A stretch of 64,000 nt of DNA from Jaltomata sinuosa (taxonomy: Eukaryota > Streptophyta > Magnoliopsida > Solanales > Solanaceae). Positions 11,949 to 22,672 of the stretch are shown here, in pieces (positions within the stretch are counted from its first letter, which is position 1; the number at the start of each line of letters is the position of its first letter). Both the position numbers and the translations under genes were made by a program. The notes beneath the pieces were generated by a model. The model was not told the origin of the DNA. It saw only the letters and a list, made by a program, of their open reading frames with translations, and ran no database searches. Location: assembly GCA_003996215.1 (NCBI GenBank), contig QJPP01000058.1, forward strand, positions 372,001 through 436,000, in the 5' to 3' direction.

Positions 11949-12029
11949 TTGCATGTAGCAATGAACAATCACTGAAACTGGTTTAAGAGCATTTGGCCCA
12001 ATATTTATGCCTCTCTTGTCAGGGAAAAC
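11949..12029 (-). CDS. exon-like block, 27 codons, unknown family
   Basis: Minus-strand block of exactly 81 bases, in phase 0 at both ends. It begins VFPDKRGINIG and ends VIVHCYMQ, after GACGATGCAG (acceptor) and before GTAAGAGC (donor). The short exon with consensus borders and open frame supports a captured plant gene. I do not recognise the product. Confidence 0.45.
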
Positions 12030-14479
12030 CTGCATCGTCAAGCATAACACATAAAAGAATCAGTTGAATGTAAATTTTGCAACTCGCTCTCTCTGAAGAG
12101 AGCACCATCCCCGCACCCAAACAATGCTACACACATAACTTTAAAGCATGTAGGAATTTTTGGTGGATTAGGAAAATCTAAACAAGTGAGCTAAGCTAAT
12201 ATGCACAACCTTATGAAAAAAGTTACAAAGGGTAGTGTAGTTTAAAACAATGGCCTATGTTGCTCGATATAGGGTGTATATATCAAGTGCTAATTCTGAA
12301 TATTCTTTGAGATATTTAGCTTATATTGCCTCTAATTGCTATGAACAGGCAAATATGCAATAATTCCTATAATTTCAGTGATATGTGCCTATCATATTAA
12401 AGAATATATTATGGGATTTATTGATTTAAGCTTAAGTTTTACTTAAGACTACATGTACTTAACTGGTTCACACACCCAATCAAGTTTTAAGTGTTAACAG
12501 TACCTTTAGTTCCTAGATGCAATATTTCAAACCTAAGGATTTTCTCCTACTATGAGTGTAGCTGAAATATTTTCAAGAGAACACAAAATTAACAGAACAA
12601 TAATAAGGGAAGTTAAAAGCAAGCAAAGAATCATTTGAGCTCTCGCAACATTTGGGTTAGAATTTTCCAAAGATTTTAGTTATGTTAAAGCAAACTTCAG
12701 CCAAAGAGTTTATAGAATATTCAAATACTCACAGAAATAAACTGTTGTAATCAAGCAAACTCACCTTCAAACAATTTATCCATCGAAATTCTCAGTAACC
12801 ACATCACTCGACAGTAGGAATTAGACGATTTTCAGTTCACTTGGGTAGCCAACCTGTTTATAGATACGATTGCACAACTGTATAGACAATTTTTTTGTAA
12901 CCATGGACACGATTTAATTTCCTAACTGTTCTTCCATCATTTCAAATAAATCTTACTAATTACTGCTGAAAGTAAAAAAAATAGGAAGAAATCAAACTAC
13001 TGAAAAACAAAGCCACAGAGCTCCTATAACAATGTTCATAAGAAGCAAAATACAAAATAAGTTACAAGACATAGAAACAAGTAGAACTAGAATTGACACT
13101 ATCGGTTCTTAATTAAACAGCTTCAGTTCCATAATATTGGGAACAAGTAGAAATAGAAACGAGTGGAACCTAACAATTCATATATAAATCTATCAAAATA
13201 TGTTAAAAATTCGACAGATATTTAAGTCAATGTTCAAATTCTCTAAAGAAATACACACAGTGAATAATTCCTCTCTCTCACACACATATATACTATCACA
13301 GAAGGGTCTGAAGGTGCAAAATATTATAGATCACTAAAACTTGTGAGAAGTATCGAGACCCTACCTGAGAGTCGATCAAGCGAGATGGCTATACTGTTAG
13401 AGGATATTAACCAAAGTAACTTGCCTCAAATCAATTCCTTCTGTTTCACTGTTTTGCACCTTTATGCTTTGCATTTTGATGCATTCACATAGACAATTCC
13501 ACTAAAACCTCGAATATTCAATATAATAATGAAAGTAGCACAATCAGTACTGAATTTCCAGCTTATTCACTTAGGTCAATCCACAAATATAGTGGCTTCA
13601 TTGGCATAACATTTGTGATTAGAGGTATCATATACGTATATCAGCAATTTCTTGTAACCTGATCTGCATAACAATCTAAAGTTCAACAGCATTCCATAAT
13701 TCAAAATTTTATCAAACGATCAAATAATTCTAGATTAGTAAATGAGTTAGTAAAGCAGAGATAGAGAAGAAAATGGACTTGGCTAAAGAGAGGCAGAGGT
13801 CGGTGAAAACTGAGAGATCATTAAGGAAACCAGTCTGCATATACATAAACATCAAATCGGCCACCGTCTCCACTAGCATCGACGCCATTCCGGGGGTCTG
13901 CACTTTCACCTAACTGTACGTCGGTTTCTCCATTTTTGTCTTTGGTTCGTGTTCGTCTTGCATTTTGTTGTATAAGTGTAGCAAAAAGTTTAAAACCGTT
14001 GTACAAGCTTGCAAATTCATGAATTCCAAACTTGGAATGTCTTCTTCTCCAGTTCATCTTCCTCAAAAGCAAACTCGTAATGGGTGACCCACTTCTTTCC
14101 GGACTCTTCGCTCTTGACCTCCCCGATGATAACCTACACACCACCAAAACCCCAAAAATTTCTTCTTGTCTTCTTCCACCAAACAACCTATAACCCAATT
14201 TTTAGAGGCAAAAACAACAATACCCCGAGACTTAAGGGTTATCATGGTTGAAATCTTTAGCTCATAAAACACACAAGAAAAGAGAATTTAGGAATTGAGA
14301 AACCCTAATGAAATTTAGGGCGATAGTACTCTAGCTTATCAGAAATTGTGGGGAAAATTTGGAGGGATGTTATTATTTTATCCAAAAATTATATACTCCA
14401 ATATGGCCTACAATACTCTTCTTTTTTTAGAAATTGGGGATGATATACGGGGAGAGGGGGGATTCATTATTTTAGACAA

Positions 14480-14782
14480 AAAATTTAGGAGAACTATAAG
14501 GCAACACTTTTAAAGTATTGTATTTAGAATTATAAAAATAGCATATTTAAAAGTGTGGCCATTTGTGTAAATAGGTGTTGCCAATTATATCATGATGTGG
14601 CAACATTTATAATGTGTAGCCTATATAATTAAAGAGCACGCTTTATAAGCGTTGTCAATATTACTGTAATCAAAAACTAAAAACTAAGGCTATGCTTTAA
14701 AAATGTACTCAAAAGATTTTAGGCAACACTTTACAAGCGTTGTCCAGATTTAATGTGGCCTTAGGCCCAAAATGTTGTAGTG
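14480..14782. repeat. CACTA right subterminal repeats and terminal inverted repeat
   Basis: At least six copies of GGCAACACTTT / AAGTGTGGCC / AGCGTTGTC-type motifs precede the inverted CACTACAACATTTT end at 14765-14782. The array is shorter than on the left and lacks the 62- and 77-bp duplications. Confidence 0.8.
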
Positions 14783-14852
14783 AAGGCGCATCTCGTATAC
14801 CTACAAGCATTTTCCTTTTTTTTTTAACAAAAATCAATAACTTATGGTTTAT
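14783..14852. other. 70-bp spacer between CACTA end and element C
   Basis: Residual target DNA with a poly-T tract (about 14816-14825). Its last five bases (TTTAT, 14848-14852) form the left TSD of element C. Confidence 0.6.
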
Positions 14853-17800
14853 TGTCATGACCAGATTTCTCAGGTCACGATGGCACCTACAACCCCCCAG
14901 TAGGCGAACCAATTCCCATAGCCTAGAATAGTTAGTAATAGGCTACCACCTATTTAATACACATAATAAGTAGAAATAAGCAGAAGCACATATAATATAG
15001 AACTACGCGGAAGTAAATAACCTGAATATATACATATACAAGGAACTAAACAAACCTCAAGACTTAGTATCGATAGTACAGGAGCTTCTAATAAAATAGA
15101 AGTGCTAGAAGTAACAAAACAGAATATACAACTATCTTCGAATAAATAAAGAGTAACAATGTTAAAAAATGAGATGTGGTCAAGCCCCGGTCGTCAGGCG
15201 CTAATCCTAGTCTTGAATAACCCAAAATATACACGAGTCTCCACGCAATCAACAATGAAAGCTCACACTAATATCTGCACTAAAAAGATGCAAAAGTGTA
15301 GTATTAGCACCAATTGCTAAGCATTGGGTACCCAATAGGCATCATTGGCCGACTGAGAACATATAAGATATAAAAATAGTAAGTAGCAGATAGCAATGAA
15401 TTTGTCACAAAAGCAATAGAGATAGCACATGGAAACTAGAACGGATAGAAATCAACGAGAATTACAAACATGATATGCTAGCCACAGAAGATATATGACA
15501 CAGAACATAGGTGAAGGAAAGAACAACGCACCTGAATTCCTTGGAACAACAATATATATAAAGAGAGTGTTTAGAAAGATGGCGGTGTACCGATAACCTC
15601 AAGTAAAAAGGGAAAGAATAAACACAAGTAAACATAATCAAGTTAGATAAATATAACTAAAGGAATCATTCTTAATAACCAATTCAAGATCAGAGAAACT
15701 CAGATAGCAATCTCACAGTTACAACCCTAGGATGGAATAAACTAAGTCACAAAGAAACCGAAACCACTAATAAGCACTATGAAAATGGTTAGAATTCGAT
15801 GACCCACAACCGCTCAGAAGGCCACATAAACAGTGCCTCCAAAATATAGGAACCACTAATCCATCAATAATCGAGAGTCCAATGACTCGTACTAAACAAA
15901 GATTAACATCCATTAAACCACCAATAACTGAAGCCCATAACAAGCTCTATTCAATATGACAGGAGTAATATAATCTACCTACAGTCCCAACGGCCACCCA
16001 TACAACCGAGGAACACAATCAACTGAAAAAAAACCCTCTGCCATCCCATACTACCATAGCGTACACTGAGCAAATAACAAACAAGGGTAGAATCTGAATA
16101 AAATAGGTATGATGATGTGATATGATGGAACCAGGTGTCATAGTAGTGTCGTATGTTACCCCCTATGGTACCTAAAAGTCCCAATAGAGGTAGGATCCAT
16201 GGAAGGGATTCCCCGAGTACCTAAACTCCACCATACACCCCTCCTCCGGCACACTTGACATATAGCCCCTGGTCCGTATCGGCAAGGTCCATGGAGGTCT
16301 ACTCGTAGACCACATACTAAAACCGTAAAATCTCAAAGTATAACCACCGGAGTGTTTTCGGGTTTAGATCAATAATCAAAATCTCATAGTATGTGCATGG
16401 AATTGAACCGAGTCTAAAACACTAGCAGTGATCTCAAAACCTCGTCAAAGGGTGCTCAAAGTGTATCCGGGTATAAATCAGTAATCCAGTCTCAATAACC
16501 CTTACAACGGGTGCCCAGAGCATATCCAGGTTTAAATGCATAGTAAGAATATGTCTAGAATGCCGTCACAACCGAGTCTAGTATCAGTGTGAAAATTGGT
16601 GATAAAATCATCGTAATATCCTCTTTACTCCAAGAGGTTTCATAAAAATTAGTTCCAACACCCTTTCATAGTCATTTTACATAAAATGGGCCCTAGGGAT
16701 AATGCATAGATTAGAAAACCATTTATAGTAGGCCTAAAGCCAAACCAATAGTAATACATGTAGAAAATCCTTTGCATGAATGATATGCTAGCAAACAATA
16801 GATTATCCCAACGGCTCACAAACAATCCTATCCGCCCTGCATAGGAACAATCAGTTCTACAACATAGATATCCATCTTAAATTAATATCATGATGTCCGG
16901 ATCTCGCGAACATTTCCAATATCCCACCTTCTATGGTCCAGAGGAATAGACAAAGCCCCCACGGAGCCACAAGGGTAATATTACAGCACTATAATGAATA
17001 CTACAAACAACGCATGAAATAATTGGATAGAAGAGGCGGACAAGCTCTGGGGGTACCAACCTAGAAAACCAACCCAAGGATACTAATTAATGCGGTTATA
17101 GCCTATATACGCATAGTCTAGGTAGGGAAGCCATAACTTACTTGTCGTTCGATGACTAGATTCGGGAATGGCATGGTCTAAGCTCGAACTGCTCGAAGAA
17201 GCTCCTATTCACAAAAACACTATCAACACAATAATCTACACATCAATACGAAGCCAACGATACATATAATGCTAGATACATAACCGAGTCAAAATCTGGG
17301 TCACGAGCGGGCTCGTGGGTACTGCAACACAAAGTCAGAAATGAAAAACACCATGGTGTTCCCCATATTCTCGAAAGAACATGTACAAAATTTGAGCGGA
17401 TTTGCACCATTGAAAGGGATCAAAACAGCCCAAGAACCAAGAAATTAGAGAAGGGAATTCATGGAAGAAAACAAAAATTAACGAGAAACTTACCCGATTT
17501 AAAAGTCCAGAATCGATCAAGGATCAACAATTATTAACCCCTAAGCTGTTGGGAAGAACATAAATGGATTATCAAGGTTTTGGGGCTAAAACAGTGGAGA
17601 AAATCTTATTTGGAAACAATTGGAATGAAGGAGAAAAGGGCTAGCCAGCCTACTTAAGCTGCCAAGCCCAGGCGCTACAGCGGCCTTGCCGGGCGCAGGT
17701 GTGCTAGCGCCGAGGCGCTGGCACAGCACATGCGTACTGGCACTGAGGCAGAAGGCACAAAGCAAGGGAGCTGGCATACTGAGGCAGGCGTGTTGCCCAG

Positions 17801-18551
17801 GGACAGGTGTGTGCATATAGGTGCGTCCAAGAGGGTGCCCTGGTGCCACACCAGTAGCCAACATCAATAACAACTTGCCAAGGGCATATTTTCAAGCGGT
17901 GGGCCCTAGGGAATGCATCTGGGTTCCCGTAAACAGAAATGAGTAGAGCTATTCAACTAGAAACGACATTCTTGATCCTACGAAATCAACAAAGATCCCA
18001 TCGAAGGTCAATTTAATGAAAAGTGGACCTCGCGCCCAAAATTAACCTTTAGGCCAACTCTTTCAAAATGGAACCTTAGGGCCGAAATCAATTCTGGAAG
18101 CGCCTCAAGACCCGAACCAATTGTCCCTCCAGCCTAAACTCGACATTCTGGAGCTAACATTACTGACAAAAATTCCATCTGAGGTTGTCCTCTCCAAATG
18201 TTGACCAAAGTTAACCATACATGCCCAACTGACCTGAAAACACAGAATGAGAGAGAATTTCAAGCTGAATAGCTCCCGGATCCTGACCAAAGGTCCATCT
18301 AGACCAAAGTCCATGCTCTAGAGCTAACGGAAGTGTCAAAATTTAAATATGAGCATGATTACCAAGAATGTTAACCGAAGTCAATGATTTTCAAAGTTAA
18401 GGAAAATAGGAAACGACCATAAAGACTAAGCAAACAGCCCGGGCACCGAATTACCAGTCCCAGCTAGCCATAAATAATTGGGGCCACTACAAGCAAGCTC
18501 TAATAGTATAAAGAAGGCAAGAATGCGTAAATAACCGGAAGGGTCATTACA
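14853..18551 (-). repeat. 3' LTR of element C (3.7 kb)
   Basis: Ends are TGTCATGACC (left, plus view) and TTACA (right). It is similar throughout to LTRs A and 51545-55219. A GC-rich block (about 17650-17880) precedes, in transcription sense, a weak TATA-like stretch near 17650. The complete TG...CA termini make it the best LTR reference in the window for its subfamily. Confidence 0.85.
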
Positions 18552-20779
18552 TCATCCACTACTAAAAAGGACTTTTGTCCTCGAAAGTCAAGAAAGTAGG
18601 AAACAACATAGACTCATGAACTGTAGATACCGAGCCCGCCACTCTCTCAGACAACTCGGGTAGCCTCCTTGATCGGACGGCTCACAACAGAACAAAACCA
18701 AGCAACCAAGATTTAACTTTTTACTAGCCAAGCTAGTTTCAAACCTTTAACTCCAAAATTCCAAAGGTCTATCAACCAAACAGAACCTTATGAAACTGAA
18801 TCGAAATGTGCCGACACAACATCAAAACCATGAACAACCAAGGCGGTTAACACCCTGAACTTAGATCCTCCATACCACAACCATGTTTACCCAGAAGGTT
18901 GCCAACCAAAACCTTTAACTTAAGAAATCATAGATTCACAAACCCCTTTATACTAATCTGAACCCCTTGCACCTAATCATGGAGCTTCACACAAGTCAAA
19001 CATTCGAGCCACCCTCAGAACATCAACTGAACCATCGGAGATCCGTAGTTCCCGTTGCGCTCGACCGTAAATGAAGTCACCTTTATACTCCAAACTCTAT
19101 CCAAGTCAAACTCTAGTTTACTAGCCTATGCCATCAAAGATAACAACCCGAAGCACAACTTTGAAAGGTGCAACACTCTACCCCGACTGACCCTCAACCA
19201 ATAGACAGATACATTTTCAAAGTTCAAACTCAATACCTGAACCTAACTGAACCAACCATCGGAGTCCTACTACAACTAGCATACCAGGGTAAGGAAAGAT
19301 ATGTACCAACACCCTATGCCGAAGAAGAATCTCCCAATGTAGAATAGAACCAACCTCGCTAAACCATATCAAGTATGAATCGGCTGGAAGTGAATAAACT
19401 AGGGCAACCTACCCAAGGAAGACCCAAACCAAAACCCAAACACTGCAAGGAGTGTGGTAAGCCTACCACGAAGTCCATAGCCAATAACTAAGCTCCAAGC
19501 TCTAGAACTACCGCTTCTGCTCCGAATACTCGAACACAATTTAGATTTAAGATCACCTGACATGCCTCAACTCAGAAAGAAGTCCACCATGCCATGCATA
19601 TCAAGTCAAAACACCTTGCAGGCAAAGAAAAGGATGCCTGAAGTCCACGGTTACCACTAAGCTATTGGAAACTTTGCATAAACCTTCCACTTACCCTTTT
19701 GGCTCAAAACCACTTAGTCTACCATACCAGTACACAAACCACCAACTCCGAAAGCATTTTAACACACCATAACTCTTTGGTCCATACTGGCCGAGTGTAA
19801 CCAACGCTGGAACCCCATACAATAGACAACCATCAAAGAATCAACCAAATCAAGACTCTAACTCTTGAAACACCAAAGGAGACATCAGTCTCAAAATACT
19901 ATTTGTATCCAAAATAGTCCCACTGGTCTCATCTTGTACAACCTGATCACGTATGCCATGTACTACTACTGATCCTCAAACTAACACCGCTAAATTTGTC
20001 CAACCAGGGTAAATGGACCTCAACTCTGGCAATAACTCCACTAGAATTTGTCAAGTCCAGCCTGATCAAATGGTTAGACCCGGAGTAGATGCCCAAGGAC
20101 AACAACCACTCTGAACTGGGATAGAGAAGCTAAGTTATCTGTAATCACTACTTTCCGATTCAAAGATGTTGCAACCCAAAAGAACCTTCCATGAACCTAC
20201 TAGCCTATCATTCTAAATTCCAACTTCAATTGCCGATCAATGCCTCTGTCGAACCCATACACCACCGGAGAACATTGTAGGAACTAGAGCTAATTAAGCT
20301 CTTAATATACAATTTGCTCAATACGTAGATGCTACTGATACTTGGGTCACCCAAATAACATAACAAGCAACTCATAGTCGATGCAACAAGCTCCCACAAG
20401 TACTACTAGAAATAGCCACTACCTTGATCTCATACTAGAAGGAGATCTGACCTCAAATCTATCGAAAGAAAATATCATTACACTCTATAGTCAGTCAAAT
20501 AACCCAGCAATACACAAACCTAAGAAAATCCTTAGTCGTCAACTCAGTCAGCTACTAGGAACTCATACACACATACAAGGAGTCATCACCCTCCTTTGCA
20601 AACCGACCGAAATCCTTTTCAAGGATACACTGAACTCTATGAACTCTTTCTCAGAAAACTCTGGAACTGTTCCCATAGCTCCCACATCTCTACTAGAGGC
20701 ATTGATAGGGCAGGAAAAAGGGATAGGCCGAATGCCTAACTCAACCACAAAATACTATGAGCAATACTCAAGGAGTATA
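18552..20779 (-). other. non-coding 3' internal region of element C
   Basis: It starts with the internal tail just inside the LTR (CCACTACTAAAAAGG, then a Tekay-pol-end relic), then about 2.1 kb with no pol match. The same sequence occurs at 47356-49490 (element E) and, inverted, in part at 55220-56140 (element F). Minus-strand translations share short segments between copies but always with stops. A 165-codon plus-strand open frame (20381-20878) runs into the LTR fragment and is probably fortuitous. Confidence 0.65.
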
Positions 20780-21598
20780 GGCGCGCTGACACTGAGGCGG
20801 AAGGCACAATGCAAAGGAATTTGTATGCTGAGGCAGAAGGGCACACAAATGCACTGGCAAGGCGCAAGCGTGGCCTAGGCAGGGCCCTGGTGCCACACCA
20901 GCATCCAATAATAACAACAACTTGCCAAGGGTAGATTTTTAAGCAGTGGGCCCTCGAGAATGCATTTGGGGTCCCGCAAACACAAATGAGCAGAGGTATT
21001 AAACTAGAAATGGTGTTCAAGATCTAACATAATTGACAAAAATCCAACCGAAGTTGATTTAATGAAAAGTAAGCCTCGTGCCTAAAATCAACCTTTATCC
21101 CAACTCTGCCAAAATGGAACCTAAGGGCCAAAATTAATTCTAGAAGCCTCGAGACCCAAAACAATGGTCCCTCTAGCTTAAACTCAACATTCCGGAGCTA
21201 ACAACACTAACAGAATTTTCATCCAAGGTCGTCTTCTCAAAATGTTGACCAAAGTCAACCATATAAGCCCAACTAGCCTAAAAACACAGAACGAGAGAAT
21301 TCTAAGCTGAATAGCTCCCAGATCCTGACCAAAGGTGCAATTACACCAAAGTCCATGCTTTAGAGCTAACAGAACTGTCGAAAATTAATTCTAAGCATGA
21401 TTACTAAGAATATTGATCGAAGTCAATGCTTTCCTAAGTTAAGGTTCTAAAATAGGAAAACGGCCATAAAGACCAAGAAAACGGTTGGGCACCGAACTAC
21501 CAGTCCCAACAAGCCATAAATTACTTGAAGCTGCTACAAGAAAACTCTAAGAGTACAAAGAAGGCAAAAATACATAAATGACCGGAAGGTTCATTACA
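20780..21598 (-). repeat. partial 5' LTR of element C (0.82 kb)
   Basis: It corresponds to positions 17732-18551 of the 3' LTR of the same element, beginning inside the GC-rich block and ending at the authentic LTR end (CATTACA). The inner 2.9 kb of this LTR is deleted. Confidence 0.8.
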
Positions 21599-22672
21599 TT
21601 TACATTGTTCAAAACTGGCTATTTATCGGCAAGATTTGATTGGATTATTTTGTCTCTCCATCAGAATGGAAATTTACTTCAAATAATGAGGTAATTATAT
21701 TGGAAATTTCATTTGTTGGCGCAGTAAATTCAATGCTAAGATAACTAAACCCTAAGTTCTGCATTTTTTTCATCGAAAGCACCCGTAAAAATGGCTTTAC
21801 TTGGGTTCAGACATACCATTCTAGCCATTCGAAGAAGAAATTTTATTTTAAAAACATCATAAAGAACAAATCAACCTTAATAAGGGAGAAATTATTAATC
21901 AAATTCATTAACACTAATTTTTTTAACAGAACACTACCAAATGGTCTTCTGCTTTTCCCACTTTTATCTCTTGTACTTCTGTTACAGTTTTTCTGTTACT
22001 ATTATTTTGTTTCTTTTATATTTCTGGATAAATTTTTGATCATATATATCACCGGCTAAATCGACGCGTAAGTTCACTTCTATTTAGTAGAGCACATGTA
22101 AAAACTCTCAAGGATCCTTATTAAATTAGTTTTTGTGATATATGTGTATACCGTAATTGGTTTCTAAATCTATTTTTGTATTCTTAAAATAATATTCGAA
22201 TAATGCTCTAGCATTGTGTTGATATGTTGAAGAATGATAGATCTTTCCATTATAAAAATTCTTTAGATATACTTAGTAGAACACTACCATGTGCCAAGTA
22301 ATCAGGAGAATTAAGGATGAATTCTAAAGCCATATTCATGTGCCTTTTTAAAAATAACTACCAAAATTCATTCTACTATCAGATTAAAATAAAAGAACTC
22401 AAAACGCAAGAATAATATTCGAATGTGTAATACAAAAAAGAGGAACATATACAAATAGATTGACATATGAAAAAATATACAGATTACTAAACTACACAAT
22501 TCAACAATTATTCAGAATATTAATACTCCCCTCTAAAATTTGAAAATTGAGAGTGTAAAGGCATAAGTATCGAAGTTAAATTCTTAAATGTGTTGGAATA
22601 TGGAAAAATCAAAATAAGTAATACATATAATATAGACTATATCAGTGTGAAAACCAACTCGATGAAGAGTTT
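21599..22672. other. unique-looking AT-rich DNA
   Basis: About 1.07 kb with no similarity noticed to other parts of the window and no convincing ORF or splice pattern. It starts with the right TSD of element C. It ends abruptly where LTR1 begins in mid-LTR, so the right border is a rearrangement or deletion point rather than a clean insertion site. Confidence 0.5.

Larger units (their letters stand above)
8050..14252 (-). pseudogene. candidate captured multi-exon gene or gene fragments inside the CACTA element
   Basis: On the minus strand this interval holds short open blocks bounded by plausible splice sites and separated by AT-rich intron-like DNA. The clearest are 12029-11949, 11266-11164, 10092-9910 and 9718-9650. 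Weaker candidates are a 29-bp block at 9543-9515, a donor-like GAAG/GTGAGT near 12774, an acidic/basic 38-codon block at about 14148-14033 (VIIGEVKSEESG...), an open block at about 11090-10960 (NDKEILDQICSF...) and a possible terminal exon ending near 8050 (KWTDEVTWML...). I do not recognise the protein family. Continuity, start and stop are unproven, and stops between some blocks suggest decay. Confidence 0.4.
7129..14782. mobile_element. CACTA (En/Spm) DNA transposon, about 7.65 kb, non-autonomous by appearance
   Basis: The left end reads CACTACAACATTTTAGGC. The right end is its inverted complement, CACTACAACATTTTGGGC, with a single difference in the first 18 bases. The flanking 3-mers are AGG (7126-7128) and AAG (14783-14785), a near-match 3-bp TSD of the length CACTA elements make. 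Both ends carry many short subterminal repeats of the type AAGTGTTGCC / AAAGCGTGGCC in both orientations, a hallmark of the superfamily. No transposase (TNP2-like) domain is visible inside. The interior instead has exon-like blocks on the minus strand, so this may be a gene-capturing (Pack-CACTA) element. Confidence 0.85.
14853..21598 (-). mobile_element. deleted pol-less LTR element C
   Basis: Structure from left: complete 3' LTR (14853-18551), internal 3' tail (18552-20779), then directly an inner part of the 5' LTR (20780-21598). Gag, PBS and the 3' portion of the 5' LTR are missing, so one deletion joined internal sequence to mid-LTR. TSDs are TTTAT (14848-14852) and TTTAC (21599-21603), 4 of 5 bases equal, so the outer ends are original. 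Orientation is minus. No gag or pol protein can be read. The interior matches element E at 47356-49490. Confidence 0.8.

Noticed and set aside
12086..12104. Small inverted repeat GCTCTCTCTGAAGAGAGC as a terminator
   Set aside because: Short CT/GA palindrome in AT-rich intron-like DNA of a eukaryote. No basis for a function.
20381..20878. 165-codon plus-strand open frame as a gene
   Set aside because: It runs from pol-less element interior into an LTR fragment, its last third is LTR sequence, and no family features are visible.
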